Source: Streptomyces sp. NBC_01498 (GTDB taxonomy: Bacteria > Actinomycetota > Actinomycetes > Streptomycetales > Streptomycetaceae). Taken from it: a stretch of 64,000 nucleotides of DNA. Made by a program: the position numbers and the translations under genes. Below, in pieces: positions 25,534-35,106 of the stretch (position 1 is the first letter of the stretch; each line of letters opens with the position of its first letter). The notes beneath the pieces were generated by a model. That model saw only the letters and a list, made by a program, of their open reading frames with translations, made no database searches and had not been told where the DNA came from. The stretch covers positions 6,553,501 through 6,617,500 of the forward strand of contig NZ_CP109598.1 in NCBI RefSeq assembly GCF_036327775.1, in the 5' to 3' direction.

Positions 25534-25968
25534 ATGGCAGACCATCAGGAAGCATCCGTCACCCTGCCGAGCGATCCGGTTTCGGTACGCCAGGCGCGCG
25601 GACATGTCGCGCGTGTGCTCGCCGAGTGGGGGCTGCCGGACGGCTCCGACACCGCCGAAACGGTTCGCCTCATCCTCTCGGAACTCGCGACCAACGCCGT
25701 GCAGCACACCTTCGGCAGGTCGCCGGTCTTCACGGTCGACCTCCGGCTGGAGCGCGACGAGTGGCTGCGCCTCGGCGTCACCGACAGCCACCCCCGGTGG
25801 CCGCGCCGGCTCCCGGCCGACGGCCGGCAGGACCACGGCCGCGGCATGGTCATCGTCCGGTCGCTGACCGCCGAGTACGGCGGCGGACTGGTCATCACAC
25901 CCACCGAGGACGGCGGCAAGACGGTCTGGGTCACCCTGCCCTGGCCGTCGCCCCGGACCCGGGACTGA
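25534..25968 (+). CDS. ATP-binding protein, anti-sigma regulatory type (HATPase_c)
   Basis: 144 residues, GHKL fold with N box ILSELATNAVQHT, G1-like GVTDSHPRWP and G2-like HGRGMVIVRSLTAEYGGG. Same family as the gene at 18701 but clearly divergent, with a stronger G2 loop. No STAS or sigma gene is adjacent. ATG 25534 has GGAAGGGG ten bases upstream. The 250 bases between bioF and this gene contain no other frame of interest. Confidence 0.82.
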   Translation: MADHQEASVTLPSDPVSVRQARGHVARVLAEWGLPDGSDTAETVRLILSELATNAVQHTFGRSPVFTVDLRLERDEWLRLGVTDSHPRWPRRLPADGRQDHGRGMVIVRSLTAEYGGGLVITPTEDGGKTVWVTLPWPSPRTRD

Positions 25969-25975
25969 GCGGACC

Positions 25976-25997
25976 CGGCGGCGACGGGGCGCCGCCG
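25976..25997. terminator. GC hairpin between convergent genes
   Basis: CGGCGGCG and CGCCGCCG arms with a six-base loop lie just after the HATPase stop and ahead of the convergent NlpC/P60 gene end. Confidence 0.45.
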
Positions 25998-26037
25998 CGG
26001 GCGGACGGCGGCGGTGGCCGGGTGGCGGCGGCGGTCG

Positions 26038-26508
26038 TCACCGGACCCGGCCGTACCGCACGCCCTTGGACCAGATGCGCTCCAGCCGCACCACCTGACC
26101 GGTCTTCGGGGAATGCCAGATCCTGCCCTTCCCGGCGTAGATCCCCACGTGGTAGACGCTGCCTCTGTAGTGGAAGAACACCAGGTCACCCTTTTTGCGG
26201 CCGGAGGCGGAGACCCGGCGGGTCTTGTTGTACTGCTGCTGCGCCGTGCGCGGCAGCTTCTTGCCGGCCTTCTTGTACGAGAACTGCGTCAGGCCCGAAC
26301 AGTCGAACCGGTGCGGGCCGGTCGCCCCGTACTTGTACGGGGAGCCCTTCTTGGAAGCGGCCACGTTCAGCGCCTTGGAGGCGGCGGGCAGGGCGTGGGC
26401 CTCGGGCACGGCGGCGGGCGCCAGCATCGCGCCGCCGACGGCGGCGAGGAGGACCGAGGCGGTACCGGCCCGGGAGAGCAGCGACGGGACATGTGTCTGC
26501 GCGGACAT
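26038..26508 (-). CDS. Secreted NlpC/P60 cell-wall hydrolase
   Basis: 156 residues: signal peptide (SVLLAAVGGAMLAPAAV, cleavage near AHA) then one NlpC/P60 domain. The catalytic Cys is in HRFDCSGLTQF, His in VYHVGIYAG, and the third polar residue is probably the His in RIWHSP. Such enzymes cut gamma-D-Glu-diaminopimelate or similar peptide bonds in peptidoglycan. No LysM or coiled-coil anchor is present. The ATG at 26508 follows AAGGG; a cyclic-di-AMP riboswitch candidate occupies the leader. Confidence 0.9.
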   Translation of the reverse strand: MSAQTHVPSLLSRAGTASVLLAAVGGAMLAPAAVPEAHALPAASKALNVAASKKGSPYKYGATGPHRFDCSGLTQFSYKKAGKKLPRTAQQQYNKTRRVSASGRKKGDLVFFHYRGSVYHVGIYAGKGRIWHSPKTGQVVRLERIWSKGVRYGRVR

Positions 26509-26523
26509 GCGCAACCCTTCGTC

Positions 26524-26688
26524 AGCCGCCTGTGAAGGATGACCTGTCGGGTTCGGACAGGCGAAGATGTCCGGTCGCGGCTGCGACTTCACCCCGAGGA
26601 GCCGTCCATGGTCGGACCGCCCCGAACTGCCCGGGTCCTCCACTCCTGCCGATCCACTCGTGTCGACCAGGCATCCGGAGCGGCGGCA
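26524..26688 (-). promoter_or_regulatory. Cyclic-di-AMP (ydaO/yuaA-type) riboswitch candidate
   Basis: The leader of the cell-wall hydrolase contains, in RNA sense, GGGGTGAAGTC (complement of 26585-26595) and GAACCCGACAGGTCATCC (complement of 26537-26554), followed by CACAGGCGGC. These are the conserved blocks of the ydaO motif as seen in front of Streptomyces rpfA/NlpC-type genes. GCCGCC near 26681-26686 can close a P1 stem with GGCGGC at 26525-26530. Binding of c-di-AMP normally turns such genes off. The aptamer ends a few bases before the ribosome site. Confidence 0.75.
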
Positions 26689-27020
26689 GGACTCGGCGTC
26701 CACCCGGACCGCCCCGCCGAGGTGGCGGGGGCTTGTCGTCAGACGGATCTTGACGCGGCCTCAGCACATTTCCGAGTTGAAACGACGATATGTGATTCTC
26801 GTCACGCTTGACCTATTTGTGTAGATGCGCCCGATCCGGTGAACGCGGGAGAGGGCCGGTCGCACGCCGTACCTGCGGTGTCGTGGGGGGTTGCCGCCGG
26901 ACGGCGGATTCCGGGCCGCAAGTCGCCGTCCGGATCGCGCCGGGCGGGTCGGTACGCCGAACGGGCAGCCGCGCGCCGCGCGGAGGGGCCCGCCCGGCGC
27001 GTGTCCTCAGCAGGTTCGCG
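26689..27020. other. Intergenic region, promoter only
   Basis: About 330 bases between the riboswitch and a small downstream gene. An AT-richer patch at 26780-26825 is a likely promoter for the riboswitch transcript. No gene is supported. Confidence 0.4.
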
Positions 27021-27329
27021 TCAAGTCACCGTTCCGGGCGGCATGGTGACGCGCCGGGCCCTGCGCTCCCCGTCGAGTGCCCGGAGCGTACGGTCCAGGG
27101 TCGCCGTGTGCAGCTCCGTCTCGCCCCGCGCGTGCATCAGCGCCAGCGCGTCACGCAGGGCGGCGGCGCCCGCCACCAGCGCCTGGGCGGCGCGCAGCGC
27201 GCCGTACGTGTCGTCCGTGCGCGCGGGGTTGATCCGGCCGACCAGGTCCACGACCCGGAGGTAGGTGTCGACGACATCGCCCTCGGCGCGGGTCAGGGCG
27301 GGCAGCGGCGGCGGTTCCGGTGTCGGCAT
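27021..27329 (-). CDS. Small helical protein of unknown function
   Basis: 102 residues, mostly alpha-helical in appearance (DTYLRVVDLVGRINPARTDD, then Ala-rich helices), with a Pro-rich N terminus. No cysteines and no signal peptide. It starts seven bases after the clpP-like stop, so it is very likely co-expressed with that gene; I do not recognise the family. Confidence 0.65.
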   Translation of the reverse strand: MPTPEPPPLPALTRAEGDVVDTYLRVVDLVGRINPARTDDTYGALRAAQALVAGAAALRDALALMHARGETELHTATLDRTLRALDGERRARRVTMPPGTVT

Positions 27330-27336
27330 CGGCCGT

Positions 27337-27972
27337 TCACCCGGGGGTGTTGAGGCCGAGGGAGGCCCTGCGGTCCCGCGTGACCTCGTCCACCAGCCCG
27401 TACGCGACGGCGCCCGCCGCGTCGAAGACCGTGTCCCGGTCGATGTCGGCGTCGATCCGCTCGGCGCTCTGCCCGGTGTGCCGTACCAGGGCCCCCGCCA
27501 TCAGGGCGCGCAGCCGCAGCAACTCCTCCGCGTGGAGGGCGAGGTCGGACGGCTGGCCGCGTACGGGCTCCTCGATTCCCGGCTGCTGGAGGACCACGCG
27601 CGCGCCGGGGAGCGCCATCCGCTTGCCCGGGGCGCCGGCGGCGAGCAGCACGGCGGCGGTCGACGCGGCCTGTCCGAGGCAGGTGGTCGACACGTCGCAG
27701 CCGACGACCCGCATCGTGTCGTAGACGGCCGTCATGGCGCTCAGCGGGCCGCCGGGGGAGTTGATGTAGAGCGCGATGTCCTGGTCCGGGGCGGTGTATT
27801 CGAGATTCAGCAGCTGGACGACCACATCGTTGGCCGCCGTGTCGTCCAGCGGGGTGCCGAGGAAGATGATCCGCCCCTCGAAGAGCTTGGAGTACGGGTC
27901 GAGGGAGCGGGTTCCGGTGCTGGTCCGCTCGGTGAACTCCGGCAGGACGTGGCGGGCGGCGGGGCGGTTCAT
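27337..27972 (-). CDS. ClpP-like protease subunit lacking the catalytic His
   Basis: 211 residues with the full ClpP fold: [37 protein letters not shown] and [13 protein letters not shown] with the nucleophile position Ser104. The segment normally reading MIHQP is VLQQP, so the catalytic His is Gln129 (codon CAG). The Asp position is kept (IDRD180). It may be an inactive or regulatory ring partner for another ClpP. The ATG at 27972 is chosen; a longer frame runs into the operator of the divergent antitoxin gene. Confidence 0.88.
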   Translation of the reverse strand: MNRPAARHVLPEFTERTSTGTRSLDPYSKLFEGRIIFLGTPLDDTAANDVVVQLLNLEYTAPDQDIALYINSPGGPLSAMTAVYDTMRVVGCDVSTTCLGQAASTAAVLLAAGAPGKRMALPGARVVLQQPGIEEPVRGQPSDLALHAEELLRLRALMAGALVRHTGQSAERIDADIDRDTVFDAAGAVAYGLVDEVTRDRRASLGLNTPG

Positions 27973-28031
27973 GGCGTACCTCTCCTCGGACGCGGATGCC
28001 GGACGTGTCCCGGTCGTCCGTCCGTAAAAAA

Positions 28032-28046
28032 TGTACAGGACGTACA
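28032..28046. promoter_or_regulatory. Operator-like inverted repeat between clpP and phd
   Basis: TGTAC-AGGAC-GTACA lies about 10 bases before the antitoxin start and 60 bases before the clpP-like start. Phd/YefM proteins autorepress through short palindromes, so a shared operator is plausible. Confidence 0.5.
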
Positions 28047-28055
28047 GGTCGTAAG

Positions 28056-28349
28056 ATGGCTGCCATGGCCTACGAAATTCCGGTGACACAAGCGCGGGCG
28101 GAGCTCGCCGATCTGATCAACCGGGTCGTCTACGGCGACGAACGGGTGGTCGTGACGCGGCACGGCAAGCCGCTCGTCGCCCTGGTGTCGGCCGCCGACC
28201 TGGCACGACTGGAGAGCCTGAAGGCCGAGGAGGTCACCGCGGCGGGGGAGCGGGTGATCTCGTCCGTGAGCAGGATCGGCGCGATGCCGTCCGCTCCCGG
28301 CGAACGCGCGGACTTCGGCATCGTGGCCCACCACGAGCCGCTGGCCTGA
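28056..28349 (+). CDS. Phd/YefM-family antitoxin, no adjacent toxin
   Basis: 97 residues. [20 protein letters not shown] and [19 protein letters not shown] match the Phd/YefM N-terminal DNA-binding dimer domain. The C-terminal 40 residues, which would wrap a toxin, are present. No Doc, YoeB or PIN toxin gene lies downstream; the next gene is ureA. Divergent from a ClpP-like gene. An internal ATG at 28065 (MAYEIPV) is an equally good start. Confidence 0.85.
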   Translation: MAAMAYEIPVTQARAELADLINRVVYGDERVVVTRHGKPLVALVSAADLARLESLKAEEVTAAGERVISSVSRIGAMPSAPGERADFGIVAHHEPLA

Positions 28350-28370
28350 CCCCGGCGTGTCCGCGCGCGT

Positions 28371-28417
28371 CGCGAGGGGGCGGGCCGTGCCGTTCGCACG
28401 GGGTGCCACCCCTCGCG
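28371..28417. terminator. Hairpin after the antitoxin gene
   Basis: Outer stem CGCGAGGGG/CCCCTCGCG and inner stem CGTGC/GCACG form a cruciform-like hairpin 20 bases after the stop codon. Confidence 0.55.
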
Positions 28418-28454
28418 CGGGGGTGCCGAGATAGGGACCCGGACGCACGCCCCC

Positions 28455-28487
28455 GTTAACCTGCCGGAAAAACTTCCGCCGTACCCT
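28455..28487 (+). promoter_or_regulatory. Candidate GlnR site and promoter of the urease operon
   Basis: GTTAA-CCTGCC-GGAAA fits the actinobacterial GlnR pattern gTnAc-n6-GaAAc loosely, about 110 bases before ureA. TACCCT at 28482 may be the -10 box. Nitrogen control of urease by GlnR is known in Streptomyces; this site is inferred. Confidence 0.4.
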
Positions 28488-28580
28488 GCCATGCCTGACC
28501 GGGAGCCGCCCGGTCCGTGGTGAACTCACCGTGGACGACGGCCGTCCGTCCGGACCGGCCCGCGACAGTGAGGTGGGAAC

Positions 28581-28883
<303 letters not shown>

Positions 28884-28899
28884 CGGGGGAGCGCCGCCG

Positions 28900-29211
28900 A
28901 TGATTCCCGGAGAGATCCTGTACGCGGCGGGGACGGTGCCGCTCAACGCGGGCCGCCCCGTCACCCGCCTCACCGTGCTCAACGCCGCCGACCGGCCCGT
29001 CCAGGTCGGCTCCCACTACCACTTCGCCGAGACCAACCCCGGTCTGCGGTTCGACCGCGCGGCGGCGCGCGGCCTGCGGCTGAACGTCGCCGCGGGCACC
29101 TCCGTACGGTTCGAGCCCGGCATCCCCGTCGACGTCGAACTTGTCCCGCTCGCCGGACACCGGGTCGTACCGGGCCTGCGCGGCGAGACCGGAGGGCCCC
29201 TCGATGCCTGA
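28900..29211 (+). CDS. ureB: Urease beta subunit
   Basis: 103 residues. Opens [20 protein letters not shown] and contains [18 protein letters not shown], both typical. Structural subunit. Its last eight bases overlap the ureC start. Confidence 0.97.
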   Translation: MIPGEILYAAGTVPLNAGRPVTRLTVLNAADRPVQVGSHYHFAETNPGLRFDRAAARGLRLNVAAGTSVRFEPGIPVDVELVPLAGHRVVPGLRGETGGPLDA

Positions 29212-30925
29212 GCTGAGCAGAGCCGTCTACGCCGACCTCTTCGGCCCCACCACCGGCGACCGCGTCCGGCTCGCCGACACCGACCTCCTGGTCGAGATCG
29301 AGGAGGACCGCTGCGGCGGCCCCGGACTCGCCGGGGACGAGGCGGTGTTCGGCGGCGGCAAGGTGATCCGCGAGTCCATGGGCCAGTCCCGGACGACCCG
29401 CGCCGAGGGCGCGCCGGACACCGTGATCACCGGCGCCGTCGTCATCGACCACTGGGGCGTCGTCAAGGCCGACGTCGGCGTCCGCGACGGCAGGATCACC
29501 GGCATCGGCAAGGCGGGCAACCCGGACACCATGGACGGGGTCCACCCCGACCTCGTCATCGGGCCCGAGACCGAGATCATCGCGGGCAACGGAAAGATCC
29601 TCACCGCCGGGGCGGTCGACGCCCATGTCCACTTCATCTCACCGACCCTGATCGACCAGGCGCTGTCCTCCGGCATCACCACCCTCGTCGGCGGCGGCAC
29701 CGGACCCGCCGAGGGCACCAAGGCCACCACCGTCACCCCCGGTTCCTGGCACCTGGCCCGGATGTTCGCCGCCCTGGAGAACGCGCCCGTCAACATCGGA
29801 CTGCTCGGCAAGGGCAACACGATGTCCCGTGACGCCATGCACGCCCAACTGCGCGGCGGCGCCCTCGGGTTCAAGATCCACGAGGACTGGGGCGCGACCC
29901 CCGCCGTCATCGACGCCTGCCTCGGCGTCTGCGAGGAGACGGGCGTCCAGCTCGCCATCCACACCGACACCCTCAACGAGGCCGGGTTCGTCGCCGACAC
30001 CCTCGCCGCCGTCGCCGGGCGGACCCTGCACGCGTACCACTCCGAGGGCGCCGGCGGCGGTCACGCGCCGGACATCATCACCGTGGTCTCCGAGCCGTAC
30101 GTGCTGCCCAGCTCCACCAACCCGACCCGCCCGCACACCGTCAACACCATCGACGAACACCTCGACATGCTGATGGTCTGCCACCATCTCAACCCGGCCG
30201 TCCCCGAGGACCTGGCCTTCGCCGAGTCCCGCATCCGGCCCTCCACCATCGCCGCCGAGGACATCCTGCACGACCTCGGCGCCATCTCGATCATCTCCTC
30301 CGACTCCCAGGCCATGGGCCGGATCGGCGAGGTGATCATGCGCACCTGGCAGACCGCGCACGTCATGAAGAAACGCCGCGGCCCGCTGCCCGGCGACGGC
30401 CGGGCCGACAACCACCGGGTCCGCCGCTACGTCGCCAAGTACACGATCAACCCGGCCGTGGCACAGGGACTCGACCACGAGATCGGCTCCGTCGAGACGG
30501 GCAAGCTCGCCGATCTCGTGCTGTGGGAACCGGCGTTCTTCGGCGTGAAGCCCCAACTCGTCGTCAAGGGCGGCCAGATCGCGTACGCGCAGATGGGCGA
30601 CGCCAACGCGTCCATCCCCACCCCCGGGCCCGTCCTGCCCCGGCCCATGTTCGGCGCCACCGGCACCGCCCCGGCCGGGAACTCCGTCAACTTCGTGGCG
30701 CACGCCGCCATCGAGGACGCCCTGCCCGAACGGCTCGGCCTCGGCAAACGGTTCGTCCCCATCGAGAACACCCGCGCCCTCCGCAAGGCCGACATGCGGC
30801 AGAACGACGCCCTGCCCCGCGTCGAGGTCGACCCCGACACCTTCACCGTCACCATCGACGGCGACGTGGTCGAACCCGCACCCGCCGCCGAACTGCCCCT
30901 CGCCCAGCGCTACTTCCTCTTCTGA
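29204..30925 (+). CDS. ureC: Urease alpha (catalytic) subunit
   Basis: 573 residues. Nickel ligands and catalytic residues are visible: HVHF, the carbamylated lysine in [30 protein letters not shown], the mobile-flap Cys/His in [11 protein letters not shown] and DSQAMGR. Complete and apparently functional. ATG 29204 overlaps ureB, with GGAGGG upstream. Confidence 0.98.
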   Translation: MPELSRAVYADLFGPTTGDRVRLADTDLLVEIEEDRCGGPGLAGDEAVFGGGKVIRESMGQSRTTRAEGAPDTVITGAVVIDHWGVVKADVGVRDGRITGIGKAGNPDTMDGVHPDLVIGPETEIIAGNGKILTAGAVDAHVHFISPTLIDQALSSGITTLVGGGTGPAEGTKATTVTPGSWHLARMFAALENAPVNIGLLGKGNTMSRDAMHAQLRGGALGFKIHEDWGATPAVIDACLGVCEETGVQLAIHTDTLNEAGFVADTLAAVAGRTLHAYHSEGAGGGHAPDIITVVSEPYVLPSSTNPTRPHTVNTIDEHLDMLMVCHHLNPAVPEDLAFAESRIRPSTIAAEDILHDLGAISIISSDSQAMGRIGEVIMRTWQTAHVMKKRRGPLPGDGRADNHRVRRYVAKYTINPAVAQGLDHEIGSVETGKLADLVLWEPAFFGVKPQLVVKGGQIAYAQMGDANASIPTPGPVLPRPMFGATGTAPAGNSVNFVAHAAIEDALPERLGLGKRFVPIENTRALRKADMRQNDALPRVEVDPDTFTVTIDGDVVEPAPAAELPLAQRYFLF

Positions 30926-30956
30926 TGAGCCGCCTTCCCCCGACGGGCCGCCTCCG

Positions 30957-31631
30957 GTGAGCCGCGCCGCGCTGCTCGTCCTCGCCGACGGACGCTTCCC
31001 GGCCGGCGGCCACGCCCACTCGGGCGGCGCCGAGGCGGCCGTCCGCGCCGGACGCCTCACCGGCGCCCACGACCTCGCCGCCTTCTGCCGGGGCCGGCTG
31101 ACCACCAGCGGCCTCACCGCCGCCGCGCTCGCCGCGGCGGCCGTCCTCGGCGTCGACCCCCTCGCCCTGGACGAGGCCGCCGACGCCCGCACCCCCTCAC
31201 CCGCCCTGCGCGCCACCGCCCGCAAACTCGGGCGCCAGATGACCCGCGCCGCCCGCGCCACCTGGCCGAGCCCCGAACTCGACGCCCTCGCGGCGGCCCG
31301 CCCGCGCGGCGCCCACCAGCCCGTCGTCCTCGGCCTCGCCGCCCGCGCGGCCGGACTCGGCCCGCGGGACGCCGCGCACTGCGTCCTGTACGAGACGGTC
31401 AGCGGCCCGGCCACCGCCGCCGTACGGCTGCTCAGCCTGGACCCCTTCGACGCGACCGCCGTCCTGGCCCGGCTGGCGCCCGACATCGACGCCACCGCGC
31501 ACCGGGCGGTGGCCGCCGCACAGCGCGCCGTGGACGAAGGGCCCGGCGCGCTGCCCGCCGCCTCCGCGCCGCTGCTGGACATCACCGCCGAGGCGCACGC
31601 GGCCTGGGCGGTGCGCCTCTTCGCCTCCTGA
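30957..31631 (+). CDS. ureF: Urease accessory protein UreF
   Basis: 224 residues. [19 protein letters not shown] and the all-helical Ala-rich body match UreF, which joins UreD and UreG in nickel insertion. GTG start 31 bases after ureC. Confidence 0.92.
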   Translation: MSRAALLVLADGRFPAGGHAHSGGAEAAVRAGRLTGAHDLAAFCRGRLTTSGLTAAALAAAAVLGVDPLALDEAADARTPSPALRATARKLGRQMTRAARATWPSPELDALAAARPRGAHQPVVLGLAARAAGLGPRDAAHCVLYETVSGPATAAVRLLSLDPFDATAVLARLAPDIDATAHRAVAAAQRAVDEGPGALPAASAPLLDITAEAHAAWAVRLFAS

Positions 31632-31704
31632 CACCGCGCGCCGCCGACCCGAAGCCACCCGCGCCCGAACCCCGCCCGCCCCGGGACCACGAAGGAGCCG
31701 CACC

Positions 31705-32400
31705 GTGCACCTCGACCACACCGACCCGTACACCGACCCCTACCGGGACCCGGGCACCCACGGCGCCGGGGCCGCCCGCCCCGACGGCTCCCGGCGGGCC
31801 CTGCGCATCGGCCTCGGCGGGCCCGTCGGCTCCGGCAAGACCGCGACCGTCGCGGCCCTCTGCCGGGCGCTGCGCGACCAGTTGTCCATCGCCGTCGTCA
31901 CCAACGACATCTACACGCGCGAGGACGCGGCGTTCCTGCTGCGCAACGCGGTGCTGCCGGCCGAGCGGATCCGGGCCGTGGAGACCGGTGCCTGCCCGCA
32001 CACCGCGATCCGCGACGACATCTCCGCCAACCTCGAAGCCGTCGAGGAACTGGAGGACGCCGTCGGCCCACTCGACCTGATCCTCGTCGAGTCCGGCGGC
32101 GACAACCTCACCGCCACCTTCTCCAAGGGCCTGGTCGACGCGCAGATCTTCGTCATCGACGTCGCGGGCGGCGACGACATCCCCCGCAAGGGCGGCCCCG
32201 GCGTCACCACCTCGGACCTGCTCGTCGTCAACAAGACCGACCTCGCGCCGTACGTCGGCTCCGACCTCGGGCGCATGGCCACCGACGCCAAGGAACAGCG
32301 CGGCGACCTGCCCGTCCTGTTCACCTCGCTCACCGCCCCCGACGGGGTGGCCCCGGTGGCCGACTGGGTGCGCGCCCGCTTCACCGCCTGGACCGCATGA
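31705..32400 (+). CDS. ureG: Urease accessory GTPase UreG
   Basis: 231 residues. P-loop [24 protein letters not shown], the nickel-binding [12 protein letters not shown] and NKTDLAP. The N terminus carries His/Asp/Tyr residues ([15 protein letters not shown]) that might bind metal; no ureE gene is present, so this extension could partly compensate (inference). GTG with GAAGGAG upstream. Confidence 0.96.
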   Translation: MHLDHTDPYTDPYRDPGTHGAGAARPDGSRRALRIGLGGPVGSGKTATVAALCRALRDQLSIAVVTNDIYTREDAAFLLRNAVLPAERIRAVETGACPHTAIRDDISANLEAVEELEDAVGPLDLILVESGGDNLTATFSKGLVDAQIFVIDVAGGDDIPRKGGPGVTTSDLLVVNKTDLAPYVGSDLGRMATDAKEQRGDLPVLFTSLTAPDGVAPVADWVRARFTAWTA

Positions 32401-33179
32401 GCGTCCACGCCACCGCCCGGATCACCGCCGCACCCGACGGGCGCGGCGGCACCGCCCTGCCGGTCCTGGAGAGCGACGGCCCTCTCGCCGTGCGCCGTAC
32501 CCGCGCGGCCCCGGTACCGGGCGCCCACGCACCCGCCCGGGTCACCGTCGTCGGCGCGATGAGCGCGCCGCTCGGCGGCGACCGGCTCGCCCTGGAGATC
32601 GACGTACGGGACGGGGCCGCGCTCACCGTGGACGCGTCGGCCGCGACGATCGCGCTGCCCGGCCGCCGCACCGAAGGCCGGCCGGCCGACCACGCCCGCT
32701 ACGACCTGCGCCTGACGGTCGGTGAGCACGCCCTGCTGCGCTGGCTGCCCGAACAGATCGTCTCCGTCACCGGCAGCGACCTGCGCGCCCGCACCCGTGT
32801 CGAACTCGCCGCCACCGCCCGGCTGGTCCTGCGCGAGGAACAGATCCTCGGCCGGCACGACGAGCCGCCCGGCACCCTCACCACCCGCCTCACCGTGCAC
32901 CGCGCCGGCCGCCCCCTGCTCGACCAGCACCTCGCCCTCGGAACCGGCGCGCCCGCCGGATGGGACGGCCCCGCGGTCACCGGCGGGCACCGGGCGGTCG
33001 GCCAGCTCCTCGTGGTGGCACCGGAGTTCGACGAGAAGCCGGTGACCCCGCGACCGCTCGGCGACACCGCCGTCCTCACCCCGCTCGCCGGACCCGGGGC
33101 CCTGGTGACCGCGCTCGCCCCGGACGCGCGGGCCCTGCGCCACCTCCTGGACGCCGCCCTCGCGGAGCTGCACCGCTGA
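32397..33179 (+). CDS. ureD: Urease accessory protein UreD (UreH)
   Basis: 260 residues. [20 protein letters not shown] and [14 protein letters not shown] are UreD-like; it is the scaffold that binds apo-urease with UreF and UreG. ATGA overlap with ureG. Last gene of the operon. Confidence 0.9.
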   Translation: MSVHATARITAAPDGRGGTALPVLESDGPLAVRRTRAAPVPGAHAPARVTVVGAMSAPLGGDRLALEIDVRDGAALTVDASAATIALPGRRTEGRPADHARYDLRLTVGEHALLRWLPEQIVSVTGSDLRARTRVELAATARLVLREEQILGRHDEPPGTLTTRLTVHRAGRPLLDQHLALGTGAPAGWDGPAVTGGHRAVGQLLVVAPEFDEKPVTPRPLGDTAVLTPLAGPGALVTALAPDARALRHLLDAALAELHR

Positions 33180-33220
33180 GCGGAACCCGGGTGACCGGCT
33201 ATCGGTTCGGCAAAGAATCG

Positions 33221-33244
33221 CCGGTTCGCCCTGTTCCGAACCGG
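33221..33244. terminator. Hairpin after the urease operon
   Basis: CCGGTTCG and CGAACCGG arms with an eight-base loop, 40 bases after ureD. A partial extra copy of the left arm precedes it. Confidence 0.5.
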
Positions 33245-33323
33245 TGACCAGGCGCGAGGATCCCCCCGGTAGCCCTACGAACAGCGCCGTATCGGGCGGC
33301 GCGCCACACAGGGGAGGTACCAC

Positions 33324-34937
33324 GTGAAACGCACAGCGGTGCTCGGCTCGGCCGGCACTCTGCTCGCGGGCACGCTCATAGCCACCACCCTCGCGGCCAC
33401 CTCGGCGAGCGCCGACGGCCGCGCGGACCACGGCTCCAAGGCGCAGAGCAACGAACAGCGCGTCCGCGACGCACAGGCGGCGGGCGCCGCGCTGGCCGCC
33501 GACCGGGCCGCCGGGAAGGGCGTCGACTGGGCGGACTGCCCCGCCGAATGGTCCCTGGAGAAGCCGATCCAGTGCGGCTACGTGAAGGTGCCGCTCGACT
33601 ACGCCAAGCCGAACGGCCGGCAGATCAGCATCGCCGTCGACCGGATCGACAACACCGGCGGCGCGAGCGCCCGTCAGGGCTCGCTCTTCTACAACCCCGG
33701 CGGCCCCGGCGGTTCCGGCATGGCGTTCCCGCGCCGCGTCGTGACCAAGAACGCCATCTGGGCCGACGCCGCGAAGGCGTACGACTTCGTCGGCTTCGAC
33801 CCGCGCGGCGTGGGGCGCTCGACGCCCATCTCGTGCGTGGACCCGAAGGAGTTCGTCAAGGTCCCCAAGGCCGACCCCGTCCCCCTCGGCGAGGCCGACA
33901 AGCGTGCCCAGCGCAAGCTCGCGGCCGAGTACGCGGACGGCTGCCAGGAGCGCAGCGGCTGGATGCTGCCGCACATGACGACGCCCAACACCGCGCGGGA
34001 CCTGGACGTGCTGCGGGCCGCGCTCGGCGACCGGAAGCTCAACTACGTCGGCGTCTCCTACGGCACCTACCTGGGCGCCGTCTACGGCACGCTCTTCCCG
34101 TCCCACGTACGCCGCATGGTGCTGGACAGCGTGGTCAACCCGTCGCGGGAGAAGATCTGGTACCAGGCCAACCTGGACCAGGACGTCGCCTTCGAGCGCC
34201 GCTTCGACGACTGGAAGAAGTGGGTCGCCGCGAACGACGCGACGTTCCACATCGGTGACACCGCCGCGAAGGTCACCCGGCAGTGGGACACGCTCCGCGC
34301 CACCGCCGCGAAGAACCCCATCGGCGGCGTGGTGGGACCGGCCGAGCTCATCGGCCTCTTCCAGAGCGCCCCGTACTACGACAGCAGCTGGGTGCCGGTC
34401 GCCTCCCTGTGGAGCGACTACCTCGCGGGTGACACCCAGGCGCTCGTCGACGCCGTCGCGCCCGACCTCTCCGACACGGTGGGCAACGCCGCCGCCGAGA
34501 ACGGCAACGCGGTCTACACCGCCGTCGAGTGCACCGACGCCAAGTGGCCCACGGACTGGCGCGTCTGGGACCGGGACAACACCCGGCTCCACCGCGACCA
34601 CCCGTTCCTCACCTGGGCCAACGCCTGGATGAACCTGCCCTGCGCCACCTGGGGAACCAAGCAGCAGACACCGGTCCAGGTCGGGACGGGCCGGGGGCTG
34701 CCGCCCGTACTGATCGCGCAGTCCGAGCGTGACGCGGCCACCCCGTACGGGGGCGCCGTCGAGCTGCACAAGCGCTTCCAGGGCTCACGCCTGATCACCG
34801 AGCGGGACGCCGGTTCGCACGGCATCACCAATCTGGCGAACCCGTGCGTCAACGACCGGGTCGAGGCGTATCTGCTCAGCGGCGACCTGGACCGCCGTGA
34901 CGTGACGTGCGCGCCGCACGCCACGCCCAAGCCGTGA
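33324..34937 (+). CDS. Secreted alpha/beta hydrolase, tripeptidyl-aminopeptidase (Tap/Slp) type
   Basis: 537 residues. Signal peptide (residues 1-31, ending TSASADG), then an alpha/beta hydrolase with NPGGPGGSG oxyanion region, nucleophile elbow GVSYGTYLG, the Asp in QSERDAATPYG and His in DAGSHGI. The C-terminal TAP-like domain with CATW and NPCVN gives likely disulfides. The family removes N-terminal tripeptides from secreted proteins or cuts related substrates. GTG 33324 with GGGGAGG upstream; single gene closed by a strong terminator. Confidence 0.88.
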   Translation: MKRTAVLGSAGTLLAGTLIATTLAATSASADGRADHGSKAQSNEQRVRDAQAAGAALAADRAAGKGVDWADCPAEWSLEKPIQCGYVKVPLDYAKPNGRQISIAVDRIDNTGGASARQGSLFYNPGGPGGSGMAFPRRVVTKNAIWADAAKAYDFVGFDPRGVGRSTPISCVDPKEFVKVPKADPVPLGEADKRAQRKLAAEYADGCQERSGWMLPHMTTPNTARDLDVLRAALGDRKLNYVGVSYGTYLGAVYGTLFPSHVRRMVLDSVVNPSREKIWYQANLDQDVAFERRFDDWKKWVAANDATFHIGDTAAKVTRQWDTLRATAAKNPIGGVVGPAELIGLFQSAPYYDSSWVPVASLWSDYLAGDTQALVDAVAPDLSDTVGNAAAENGNAVYTAVECTDAKWPTDWRVWDRDNTRLHRDHPFLTWANAWMNLPCATWGTKQQTPVQVGTGRGLPPVLIAQSERDAATPYGGAVELHKRFQGSRLITERDAGSHGITNLANPCVNDRVEAYLLSGDLDRRDVTCAPHATPKP

Positions 34938-34981
34938 CGACGGACCGTCAGGTCCCGGGGCACGGACAGCGGCGGTGACGG

Positions 34982-35021
34982 GGGAGGGGGCGGTGGCCGG
35001 TGACGGCCGCCGCCCCCTCCC
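34982..35021. terminator. Strong hairpin terminator
   Basis: 12-base perfect stem (34982-34993 with 35010-35021) that extends by a wobble and four more pairs to a six-base loop. It lies between the hydrolase and the convergent plsC-like gene. Confidence 0.85.
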
Positions 35022-35106
35022 TCATGTCCGGAACGGCCCCGGGGACCTCGGCGCCGGGCGGGCGGCGCGGGCGGACAGGGGCACGGGCGCTCAGCGGCGC
35101 GGGTGG

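Noticed and set aside
26509..26703. N-terminal extension of the NlpC/P60 frame by 65 codons
   Set aside because: The extra codons read through the riboswitch; the signal peptide and ribosome site define the start at 26508.
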